From the NCBI GenBank assembly GCA_902984215.1, contig CADWAF010004815.1:1-35457 (forward strand): DNA of 35,457 nt. Reading direction: 5' to 3'. Positions 17,191-25,431 of the stretch are shown here, one piece after another; positions within the stretch are counted from its first letter, which is position 1; each line of letters begins with the position of its first letter. The stretch comes from Willaertia magna. Lineage: Eukaryota; Heterolobosea; Eutetramitea; Acrasida; Naegleriidae. The notes below the pieces were generated by a model, which ran no database searches, was not told where the DNA came from, and was given only the letters and a program-made list of their open reading frames with translations. Both the position numbers and the translations under genes were made by a program.

Positions 17191-17308
17191 ATCTACGGCC
17201 ATACCACTGTGAAAGCACCTCATCCCGTCGGATTTGAGAAGTTAAGCACAGTAGGGCTACATTAGTACTGCGATGGGAGACTTCTCGGGAACCTGTAGTG
17301 CTGTAGAT
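17191..17308 (+). rRNA. 5S ribosomal RNA
   Basis: The sequence starts ATCTACGGCCATACCACTGT and ends CTGTAGAT. The two ends pair (17191-17198 with 17301-17308) to form helix I. It also has the universal internal sequences GAAGTTAAGC (box A region) and GATGGGAGAC (box C region). Length is 118 nt, right for eukaryotic 5S. A TTTT at 17308-17311 is a Pol III terminator. The gene is isolated, not in a tandem array within this window, and it faces a tRNA gene 60 bp downstream. Confidence 0.96.
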
Positions 17309-17311
17309 TTT
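17308..17311 (+). terminator. Pol III terminator of the 5S gene
   Basis: Four T at the 3' end of the 5S gene, as is usual for RNA polymerase III termination. Confidence 0.7.
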
Positions 17312-17354
17312 GTTCGCTGGATTTTGCGTACCGTAAATGTTTACTTGGATGGCC

Positions 17355-17360
17355 AAAAAA
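17355..17360 (-). terminator. Pol III terminator of tRNA-Val
   Basis: Six A on the + strand read as six T on the minus strand, 8 nt after the tRNA 3' end. This is a typical RNA polymerase III stop. Confidence 0.75.
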
Positions 17361-17368
17361 TTACATCT

Positions 17369-17442
17369 TACAGCATACGTGGCTCGAACACGTGACCTTG
17401 AGCGTGTAAAGCTCACGATCTAACCAACTGATCTAATGCTGC
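17369..17442 (-). tRNA. tRNA-Val (anticodon UAC)
   Basis: Read on the minus strand it folds as a complete cloverleaf: acceptor GCAGCAT with ATGCTGT (one G-U at the end) and discriminator A; D stem GATC/GATC; anticodon stem TGAGC/GCTCA with loop TTTACAC, so the anticodon is TAC, reading valine GUA and by wobble other GUN codons; variable loop AGGTC; T stem ACGTG/CACGT with loop TTCGAGC. The A box (TTAGATCAGTTGG) and B box (GTTCGAGCC) are in place. No intron; CCA is not encoded. It converges on the 5S gene. Confidence 0.95.
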
Positions 17443-17498
17443 CTCCATAAATGCCATTATTAATCGTCTGAGTTTTCTAATTTCTAAATATTGGGTGC

Positions 17499-18239
17499 TC
17501 AAAATTGGTTTGTATTAAATTGACCATAATAATTATCTGCAAATACAAATAATTCTTTTGATTTTGTTAAAACTAAACAAGAATCAACAGAAACAGTAAT
17601 TTTATCAATTTTTTGGTTTAAAAGAGTACTGCAATCGAAAACATTGTAATTGTTTTTTTTATACATTAATAGTTCATCAAATTCATTAACTGTAAAAAAA
17701 TATAAATAATTTACGTAAAATTCTTTAATTTTTGAAGGAAATGTTAAAATTTTAATATCTCCATTTCGAAATACTTCATTTGTTTTTAAAAGAAAATAAA
17801 TTTCTTTATCAAACATTTTAATTAAATGAAATTCGTTATTTTTAATTTGGAAATTATTAAATTTATATTTTTCTAATTCTAATTGGTTAGAATTTATTTC
17901 TGTAATTTTATATATTTCATTACAATCTGTTACCAAAATAGAACATTCATTTGAAGAAAAAAGAATGTTTTTAATATTTAAATTAAAATTACAATTAACT
18001 TTTGTAAAATTAATTTTTTTGTTTTTTCCTCTTAAACTTCCAGAAATAAATATTTCATTATTTTCAGTTACAATGACAGTTGAATAGTAATAACTTTTAA
18101 TTAATTTAATTTTAAAATTAAAATCAACTCTTTGTGGTTTCTTTATTGTTAAAAGTCTATCTCCAATTCCTAATTGTCCCTAACCATTTCTTCCAACAAC
18201 GTAAATATAATCTTTAACCAATCTATCGTTTTCATCCAT
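17499..18239 (-). pseudogene. RCC1-like protein gene with in-frame TAG and truncated 3' end (copy A)
   Basis: The ATG at 18237-18239 follows seven A and starts MDENDRLVKDYIYVVGRNG. Codon 20 is TAG (CTA on + at 18180-18182), exactly inside the RCC1 repeat signature GRNG-x-GQLGIG, where other RCC1 repeats carry an aromatic or small residue. The same frame then stays open for 226 more codons. Several RCC1-like blades are visible (STVIVTENNEIFISG, SCLVLTKSKELFVF). The protein stops after a NYYGQF motif at 17499, where the related copies at 32046 and 34261 continue for over 80 residues. So both a nonsense codon and a missing 3' end mark it as a pseudogene. Only the ATG at codon 1 is an obvious start; a later start would still be truncated. 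The 3' end abuts the tRNA gene. Confidence 0.75.
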
Positions 18240-18491
18240 TTTTTTGTAAACTTCCTAGAGACGTTGAGAGTTCAACGACCTGCCTAGAAATATATTTAAA
18301 GTTTTACAAAATGAATAAAACTGTTAGACTTAAACAGCCGTTCTTCTAGAAATTGTTCTAGAAAAAAAAAGAATTTCAACCAAACAGTTCATCCTTACGC
18401 TTTATCCCATTTAGCTAGTTTCAGATTTTAACAAAAAAGTTTTAAAATCCGATTTTTGCACAAAAAAAAATTGTCACAAAAAGAACGTTCA

Positions 18492-19607
18492 ATGGCTGAA
18501 AGACAGATAAAGAAGAGAAAGATTAAGAACGACAATTTCATTCCACTAGAAATTATTTATGAAATATCAAAATACATCAGAAATATTAAAGATTTTCTTC
18601 ATTTAACACAAATTAATAAATATTATTATGAAAATTTGTTAATTAACGAAAATAAAAAAGTAAATGAAATAATTTCAATAATCTTGAAAGAAATGGACTT
18701 TAATGTTACACCTTCAAAAAGTTTACCACATTATTTATTTGATAAATTAGAAAGTGTTGCCGAAAACTCTTTGGCGTATAAAAAAGAATTAGAAATGTTA
18801 ACAAAATTTACTAATCTTAAAATTTTACACTTCAGTGATTTATCTGAGGATTACACTTTTAAATATTTACCTAAATTAGAAGAACTTAATATTGTAGGAG
18901 GTCAATTGAAAAAAGATTCTTTTTTAAATTTAAAACATATAAAGAAGTTGTTATTGCATTCTTGTGACATTAATAATTCTGATTTGGATAATTGTTTACA
19001 AAACTTTACAAATTTAACAGAATTAAAAATTATTAATTGTGAAAATCATGAAAAATTTACTGGAAAATGTTTACAAAAGTTAAATCAATTAAAAAATTTA
19101 AACATTATGTTTTCTTTAATTGAAGATGAAAATTTAAAAAATTTAACAAATTTAACAAAATTAAACATTTCAAACTGTGACAACATTAAAGGAACTTGTT
19201 TTAAATATTTAAAAAATTTAGAATTTTTAAAAGCCCATGGAACTAACGTTAAGCATTTAAATGAATTAACAAAGTTAAAAAAGTTAAAGATATCTCCAAT
19301 AAGTTTTGATGGAGAAACAAATACAAGTTTTCTAAAAAACATGACAAATTTGGAATATTTAGAAATTGTAGTTGAAGAATGTGATGATGAAGATTTTAAA
19401 AATCTTACAAAATTAAAATATTTAAATTTGGAAGGTTCTGGATTATCTGGCAAGTTTATTAATTATTTTATATTCTTCAATTTCAATTTCAATCCAATCA
19501 TATTTTCATTTAATTGTTCCTTATTTAGTAAAGTTAAAATTTTAACTGAATTTTTAATATTTTCATTAAAAATTAATCCTCTTGTTATTTTAAATGTAAA
19601 AACGTAA
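18492..19607 (+). CDS. F-box/LRR-like protein with replaced C-terminus
   Basis: 371 residues from the ATG at 18492; the frame upstream has only a TTG, and the broken paralogue at 11820 starts with ATG at the same place. A basic N-terminus (RQIKKRKIKND) leads to an F-box-like helix pair (FIPLEIIYEISKYI, then FLHLTQINKYYYENLL). From about residue 90 there are roughly ten leucine-rich repeats of 22-25 residues (LTNLTKLNISNCDNIKGTCFKYL). At about residue 325, after GLSGKFINY, the similarity to the paralogue stops; the paralogue goes on for about 180 more residues. The last 45 residues are Phe/Asn/Ile-rich and lie antisense to the coding end of the next gene. F-box/LRR proteins are substrate receptors of SCF ubiquitin ligases; this role is inferred from the layout. 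It may be non-functional. Confidence 0.68.
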   Translation: MAERQIKKRKIKNDNFIPLEIIYEISKYIRNIKDFLHLTQINKYYYENLLINENKKVNEIISIILKEMDFNVTPSKSLPHYLFDKLESVAENSLAYKKELEMLTKFTNLKILHFSDLSEDYTFKYLPKLEELNIVGGQLKKDSFLNLKHIKKLLLHSCDINNSDLDNCLQNFTNLTELKIINCENHEKFTGKCLQKLNQLKNLNIMFSLIEDENLKNLTNLTKLNISNCDNIKGTCFKYLKNLEFLKAHGTNVKHLNELTKLKKLKISPISFDGETNTSFLKNMTNLEYLEIVVEECDDEDFKNLTKLKYLNLEGSGLSGKFINYFIFFNFNFNPIIFSFNCSLFSKVKILTEFLIFSLKINPLVILNVKT

Positions 19608-20578
19608 CCGAAATAGACTAAAATTAATTCTAATAAAATAATTGCCATTTTTGTATAATTTAAAAAGAATTTAATTAAATTAAATAATGATCTATTACAT
19701 TTTAAATAATAATCTTTATTGTAAGGATTAAATATTAATTTTAATTTTTTAATCCATGTCCAATCAAAATAGTAATTAGTAAAAGGTATTTTGGTAGATG
19801 TAAAAGTTTTACAAAGATTGATTGATGACAATATATTTGATGGTTGACTTTTATATTTTAATAAAATATTTGTATTTCCTTTTGTAATTGTTTGAAAAAT
19901 AATTTCATTAAAATATTTATTTTTATTTACAAATAAAAATAATTGTTTAAAATTAATTGTTTGTTTTTTATAATTTATTTTCTCTTTAATATTTATTATT
20001 TGTAAAATATCAATTTTTATTTCGTCATTTTCTTTTAAATATAATAAAGCATGAATTCTAAAAATATCTTGTAAATTATCAATTTCCTTTACAATAGAGT
20101 CAACTAATTTACAATAAAAATTACAATATTGTTCAGAAATATATTTTTCATTTAAAATTTCTTTTTTATTAAATATCCAACAAATTTCTAATGAATTACA
20201 ATTAAATTTATTTAAAATATTTTTTAAACTTGATTCATTATTTAAAAATAATAAAAAATTAAATTTTAAAATATATCTTGAAATTATTTTTAATTCTTTA
20301 ATATTATTTATTGTCAAGTTATTTTTATTTAAATATTTTATTAATTCTTCTTCTTCTTTTTTTAAATTTAAAGCATTTAAATCTAATTTTAATTTCATTA
20401 AAGAATGATCAATTTCTGATAAAATTTTTGAAAAATTATTTTTATTTAATAAATAATTATTTATTTCATTCCAATCCATTTTATTAGTTAATATTTCAAT
20501 TATAAAATGTATTGGTAAAAAGGATAGAATTAAATATTTAATTTCTACCGGCAAAGATCTTAATTCTGGTGGAATCAT
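19463..20578 (-). CDS. F-box-like protein, 371 aa
   Basis: The ATG follows at least six A. The N-terminus MIPPELRSLPVEIKYLILSF is a typical F-box-like start (LP-x-E-I-x-x-x-I-L-x-F-L). The rest is a long, leucine- and asparagine-rich helical region with no known domain that I recognise. F-box proteins link substrates to SCF ubiquitin ligases; this is a weak inference from 25 residues. The last 48 codons overlap, tail to tail, the end of the LRR gene on the other strand. The end of this gene could be original or changed by the rearrangement that cut the LRR gene. Confidence 0.65.
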   Translation of the reverse strand: MIPPELRSLPVEIKYLILSFLPIHFIIEILTNKMDWNEINNYLLNKNNFSKILSEIDHSLMKLKLDLNALNLKKEEEELIKYLNKNNLTINNIKELKIISRYILKFNFLLFLNNESSLKNILNKFNCNSLEICWIFNKKEILNEKYISEQYCNFYCKLVDSIVKEIDNLQDIFRIHALLYLKENDEIKIDILQIINIKEKINYKKQTINFKQLFLFVNKNKYFNEIIFQTITKGNTNILLKYKSQPSNILSSINLCKTFTSTKIPFTNYYFDWTWIKKLKLIFNPYNKDYYLKCNRSLFNLIKFFLNYTKMAIILLELILVYFGYVFTFKITRGLIFNENIKNSVKILTLLNKEQLNENMIGLKLKLKNIK

Positions 20579-20920
20579 TTTTTTCTAAATGGTTTACAAC
20601 TTGTTTTGGTTGTCATGTTGGAATTAAACACCTTTGATTTAATTAAACGAAAAATCCATTGGTTATTTAAAGTTATTAACAATTATGAATCTCGGCGCTC
20701 AAAGATGAACATTTTATTTTACATTTCCAACTAAAGTTTGTTTCCTTTTTTTTGGTCAACCAATAATATAAATTGCTATTGAATACTTTCTAACAGAAAC
20801 TTCAACATAAAAAGAAACAACAGACGAAGCACTACTGGTAAGACAACCATTTCAATTTTCTGGCAGAAGTGGAATTATTACGACTTCAAAAAAAACCAGA
20901 TTTTTATTACACTTTACAAT
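20579..20920. other. Intergenic interval of about 340 bp
   Basis: This lies between the start of the F-box-like gene (-) and the stop of the TPR-like gene (-). It has no open frame I can support and no RNA gene signature. It should hold the promoter of the F-box-like gene and the 3' flank of the TPR-like gene. Confidence 0.5.
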
Positions 20921-22621
20921 TTAAAACTCAACTTTGGCAAGACTAACTGCGTGGCTCAAGATGAATAAATTCTTTTCTTCGGATTGTAATCTATTAACGT
21001 TGACTCCTTGTAGTGCAGCTTTACATTCTTCTAATTTATCATGAGTTAAATTATTTTGTTTGCAATAATTAACTAATGCTGCACAATAAAGTGGATAGAA
21101 TCTTCCAGTTGTAGTATATTGTTCAGTGTATAGCTCAAGTGCTTTAGTTAATAAAGAAAGAACATTATCTGATGAAGCGTCACCCTTTAATGCCAAGATT
21201 TCACCTTCCCTTCTTAAAATTGAAGCATAATTAAAAGAGAAACAACCACTATTATGATTTACAGACTTAGCTAAATCAACATAATTTAAGGCTGCATCTA
21301 ATTGACCTCTAGATGTAAATAAATCAATTAAAGTTAAAATAACTAAATTCCTAACTTCAGGAGAAGTTTCTTGATTGTCAAGCTTTGCCATACTCATATA
21401 GTTCAAGATATCTTGGGATGGGTTACGTTTACCAGACTTATAAAGTAATTGATTTAATAGGATTTGAATAACTTGGATTAATTCTTTTGGTGTTTCAGGG
21501 AAGTTCTTAGTAATTTGTTGAAGTGCTTCAATAAATAGTTTAGATGCTTCTTCACCATCTCTTCCTTCTGCTGCTAAGATAGTAGCCTTTTCAACTTTGA
21601 ATAAAACGTTACTGAAAGTATTTAATAATTTAGCATCTCTTAACTTTAAATCTAATGCTTCATGAATTGAATTACTGTTTCCTTCATTCTTTAAAGTAAT
21701 ACAATATTTAATTTCATTATAAGTTAATTGAAGTTCTTGTTCTAATAAATTTAATTGTTTTTCAATAGTGGACATATCGGAATCAATACCAAAGTCAGTA
21801 TCAAATTCAATAGCTCTATTAGTATTAGGGAAGGAAATTGTTTGTTCTTGTTCTAATTCATACATTTTATTAACAACTTCTTCAACTCTATCCTTAGCTG
21901 TAACTTTCTTCAATCTATTTTTATATTCTTCTACTGAAATACCTAATGTAGCTGCTTCATTTTCAATTCTTGTAATTTCACCTTGTTTTCTAACAAAACA
22001 TTCTCTAACTACATTATATTTTTCAATAAAATCTTCACATGCTTCTTTAGCCTTTTCATATTCACCTAAAGCTAAGAAAATTCTCATTCTAGCCTTTAAT
22101 AAAGATAATACGTAAAAACGTGGGAAGTTATGAGTTGTTCCTACATGATTAGGATCAAATAAAAGTGTTAGTAAGTTATTATTTTCAAATAGTGGATGGA
22201 TTAATTTATATAATCCATTTTTTAATACTAATTGTTGGATAGTTAAGTTCCATTTGAGTAAGAGTCCAAAATTATTTTGGAGGGAAGCCTTTTTTGCTTC
22301 GTTAAATGTTGATGTTTGGTTTTGAGCTCCTTGTTCTAAAAGATTTTTAACTTGTTGTTGGAAAACTTCAATTTCTTTCTTTACTTGACTTTCAACGGAA
22401 TATAAGTAGAGGAATTCATGATTTAATGTATTTATTTTTTCTATTTTTTCATGTTTAGTTTGCTTTAATTGATTAACAAAATCATCTATACTTTTACTAG
22501 ATAATTCAACTTGTTGTTGAGAAATATATAAGTTATGATTAAAGAAACGAGAAATATTATTAAAGATTTGTTGTCTATTCTTTGGTAAAAATTTTCTATT
22601 AACGATGCACAACTTTTTCAT
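20921..22621 (-). CDS. TPR-like helical protein, 566 aa
   Basis: The ATG at 22619-22621 follows eight A; a GTG four codons earlier is not used. The first 30 residues are basic and hydrophobic without acidic residues (KKLCIVNRKFLPKNRQQIF), like a mitochondrial presequence. The rest is entirely helical: coiled-coil segments at about 70-110 and 270-310, and TPR-like pairs such as LARMRIFLALGEYEKAKEACEDFIEKY-type units at about 180-210 (the second helix holds GEYEKAKEA), 360-390 and 445-500 (GQLDAALNYVDLAKS; LTKALELYTEQY). No known family name fits. It may be a scaffold or assembly protein, perhaps in mitochondria, inferred from the N-terminus. The frame is intact over 1.7 kb. Confidence 0.75.
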   Translation of the reverse strand: MKKLCIVNRKFLPKNRQQIFNNISRFFNHNLYISQQQVELSSKSIDDFVNQLKQTKHEKIEKINTLNHEFLYLYSVESQVKKEIEVFQQQVKNLLEQGAQNQTSTFNEAKKASLQNNFGLLLKWNLTIQQLVLKNGLYKLIHPLFENNNLLTLLFDPNHVGTTHNFPRFYVLSLLKARMRIFLALGEYEKAKEACEDFIEKYNVVRECFVRKQGEITRIENEAATLGISVEEYKNRLKKVTAKDRVEEVVNKMYELEQEQTISFPNTNRAIEFDTDFGIDSDMSTIEKQLNLLEQELQLTYNEIKYCITLKNEGNSNSIHEALDLKLRDAKLLNTFSNVLFKVEKATILAAEGRDGEEASKLFIEALQQITKNFPETPKELIQVIQILLNQLLYKSGKRNPSQDILNYMSMAKLDNQETSPEVRNLVILTLIDLFTSRGQLDAALNYVDLAKSVNHNSGCFSFNYASILRREGEILALKGDASSDNVLSLLTKALELYTEQYTTTGRFYPLYCAALVNYCKQNNLTHDKLEECKAALQGVNVNRLQSEEKNLFILSHAVSLAKVEF

Positions 22622-22785
22622 TTTTTTTAACACTTTTTTAATTTTATTTAATTTTTTAATTTAAAATTTCTTACATATCAAGATGTTAGTGCAGGAAAGA
22701 CAAACGGAATGAAAATAATAGTTTCATAAATATAATTTATAGGTTTTTTGGTTTTTATTATTTAGAAAATGGTTTACAAGAAAAT

Positions 22786-23273
22786 TTATTGTTGTTGGAC
22801 GGTTGCTTCAGTGAATTTACCTTTATCTTGTTTAGCTTGTTGTTTTCTCTTTAAAATTTCCTTTCTATCTTTATCTAAATATAATTTAGTAATTTGACAG
22901 TGGTTTGCATTTACAGGAACTTCAAATGTTTTACCGCTTGATTTTTCTCCTTGTGCACCTTCAACATAGATAGCATACTTCAATCTGACGACTTTCTTTA
23001 CTTTACCAACAACTCCCTTGAATTTACCTTTTAAAATTTTGACTTCATCTCCCTTTCTGATTGGAACAGCTTTTGCACCATGTTCTTCTTTTAATTTCTT
23101 GCTGAGTGGAGTACTCATTTTGATTCTACGGATGTGTGAAGGTGCATTGAAATGTTCTCTTCTTGCAACTCTTCTCTTTGAGGAAACAGCTGATGTTAAT
23201 ATTATTGAAATGAAAGAGTAAGAAAAATGAAGAAGAAAAATTTTCAAAACCTACCGTTGTTAACTTTGACCAT
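22786..23273 (-). CDS. RPL26: 60S ribosomal protein L26 (uL24)
   Basis: Exons 23255-23273 and 22786-23189, intron 23190-23254 (65 nt; GTAGGT to CAG). The first exon holds only six codons and one base (MVKVNN), a common layout for ribosomal protein genes. The spliced protein has 140 residues. It carries the uL24 signature: REHFNAPSHIRR, then the KOW motif (about 45-80: IRKGDEVKILKGKFKGVVGKV) and the LDKDRKEIL segment near the C-terminus. This protein sits near the polypeptide exit tunnel of the large subunit and binds 28S and 5.8S rRNA. Length and motifs are normal. It is divergent from the MAPKK gene. Confidence 0.97.
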
Positions 23274-23655
23274 TTTTGACGTAAAGCTATTTTTTTTACC
23301 AACAAAAAATGTGTTAGTCAATTACAAGAGGTAGGTTTTACAATGCAGTCGCATTTTTGTGAGGGAAAACAACAAGAAGTTTTAGAAAACAAAACAAGGC
23401 ACTGTTACTTAGCCAATAACAAGAAATTTTAAATGAACAATTTAACTGCCAATTATTAAACTACCTTGTTTTGTACTTGACTTGTTCGATAGTTTTTAAT
23501 ATTTACTTTATTATTAGAACCCAATGAAAGACCTACTGCTCGAGAACTCCCACGTTTTATTTCCATTAAAAAATCTACAAATACCAATTACCAGTCCAAC
23601 ACTGAACTTCAAGAGAATTCATAATTTTTCGTTTAATTATAAAATTTAAAAAACA
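23274..23655. other. Divergent promoter region between RPL26 and the MAPKK gene
   Basis: This 382-bp interval separates two genes transcribed outwards. It has no open frame with coding character. It should contain promoters for both genes. I see no clear TATA-type element that stands out from the AT-rich background. Confidence 0.55.
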
Positions 23656-25243
23656 ATGCAAGATCCATCTCCTACTATAATAACGCCTGCTGGGTCTACA
23701 TCTCCCCCAACAACAAAAACGAAAGAGAAAAAGGTTAAAAAGAATAAACCGGTAAATTTATTATTATCTCCTAAACAAAATCCAAATGAAAATGAAGAAG
23801 AAATTAATAAGCAAGCAGAGGAAACTTATACCGATGCTGCCGTTAAAATGTTAGTTTATAATTTCATTAAATTTTTGTTTATAATAATAATCATACTTTT
23901 ATTACTGTTTCATAATATTATAATAGAGAAAAAAGTACTTTTAAATTTGGAAATTTGATTGAGATCGGAGAAGATGGTATTCATAGAGGGTGAGTAATAA
24001 TTGATTTCATTAATTTCATTAAAATTCATTATCCTTTTAATTAAATAAATAAATTGGATAATATTTCAGCGAAACTCCAAAAACACCACATTCAAGCAGT
24101 TTAAGTACTACTAGTAGTGGTGGGTCAAATCCTGATTTTACTCAAGTATCAAGTACTAGTACAGGGATAGAACAACATATTCAATATGAAGATTTAGAGG
24201 AAATTTGCAAACTCGGAAGAGGAGCTTCCGCTACCGTTAGTAAAGTAATGCATAAGAAAACGAAACAGATTTATGCGATGAAAAGAATAAATGTAGAATT
24301 AGAAGATCAAAAACCTAAATTAATTGTCGCGGAATTTAAAGCTTTATATAATAGTGATTGTCCATATATTATAAATTTATATGATGCATATTATAGACAA
24401 GGTTGTATATTAATGATTTTAGAGTTTATGGATTGTGGGTCTTTAGAAGATCTTCTTAAAGTTTGTAAAAGAGTTCCAGAGCCCATATTATCTAGAATGT
24501 GTTATCAAATATTAACTGGATTACATTATTTACATACTGAAAAGAAAATTGTCCATAGAGATATTAAACCTGCAAATATTTTAGTGAATAGTACTGGAAG
24601 GGTTTGCCTTGCAGATTTTGGAATGGCTGGTTTCAGTAAATCTCAAAATCAACTTCAAGCAATTCAACAAACGGCTAAATGGGAAACATTTTGTAAGTTT
24701 TTGGGTTATTTATTATTTAATATTTACTTAATTTATTTATTGTAAATTATAATGTTGTAAATTTATGTTGGAAGGTGGTACATTCAGTAAGTATTTTACA
24801 ATTATTTACAATAATTTTTATTTACGAATAAATATTGTAAAGCCTACATGTCACCTGAAAGAATTAGAGGACAGCCACACTCGTTCGATTCAGATATTTG
24901 GGCATTCGGTTTGACAATGGCAGAATGTTATCTAGGATATTTCCCATTCACTTTCACAACCTCTTCTATTTGGGACATGATTAATCATTTAGAAAAGAGT
25001 ACAGAAAAACCATTTGTTCTCGAAGGGGCATCAGAAGAGCTGCAAGATTTTATTTTCTCCACATTAAAATTCCAACGTAAACAACGTCCTTCTGCAGCAG
25101 ATCTTTTGAATCATGCATTCATTAAGAAATATCAACATAAAAAGGATTCCTTCCTTGAGAAGTGGATTTATTTAAGTTATATTAAAACTAAACAAACATT
25201 AAGAAAGAAGGACAGCGCTAGAATTATTCCTTGTGATGAGTAA
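23656..25243 (+). CDS. MAP kinase kinase (MAPKK/STE7 type), five exons
   Basis: Proposed exons: 23656-23849, 23927-23989, 24070-24692, 24775-24786 and 24843-25243; these sum to 1293 nt (430 aa) with no internal stop. All introns have GT-AG ends and are 56-82 nt. The N-terminus is Pro/Lys-rich and may hold a docking site. The kinase domain begins near residue 145: glycine loop GRGASATV, YAMKRIN lysine, LHYLHTEKKIVHRDIKPANILVN catalytic loop, DFGMAG, and YMSPERIRG with SFDSDIWAFGLTMAE. The combination of HRDIKPANILVN and GT-x-x-YMSPERI is characteristic of MAPKKs, which phosphorylate Thr and Tyr in a MAP kinase. Possible activation-loop sites are the threonines in QQTAKWETF. Exon 4 is only 12 nt and supplies the G-T-F before the YMSPER motif. 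Confidence 0.88.
24775..24786 (+). other. 12-nt microexon of the MAPKK gene
   Basis: GTGGTACATTCA lies between an AG acceptor (24773-24774) and a GTAAGT donor (24787-24792). It restores the kinase motif TFCGTFTYMSPER across the P+1 loop in frame. Without it the conserved glycine-threonine would be missing. Confidence 0.8.
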
Positions 25244-25431
25244 CTTAGTGTTATTCAATGCAAGTAATTCTAACAACAATTATAAATTATTTGAAATGTA
25301 TTAAATATTCGCCTAAGTGGATAGCACTTCCAATAAATAAACAAATTGTACTTTATGTATTTAAACCAATTTTTTTTGGCGCCAATTAACGATTTTTAGC
25401 GCGCAAACAATTTAAAAAATTTAAAATAAAA

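Noticed and set aside
17159..17416. 85-aa minus-strand ORF
   Set aside because: It overlaps the 5S rRNA and tRNA-Val genes and has no protein character.
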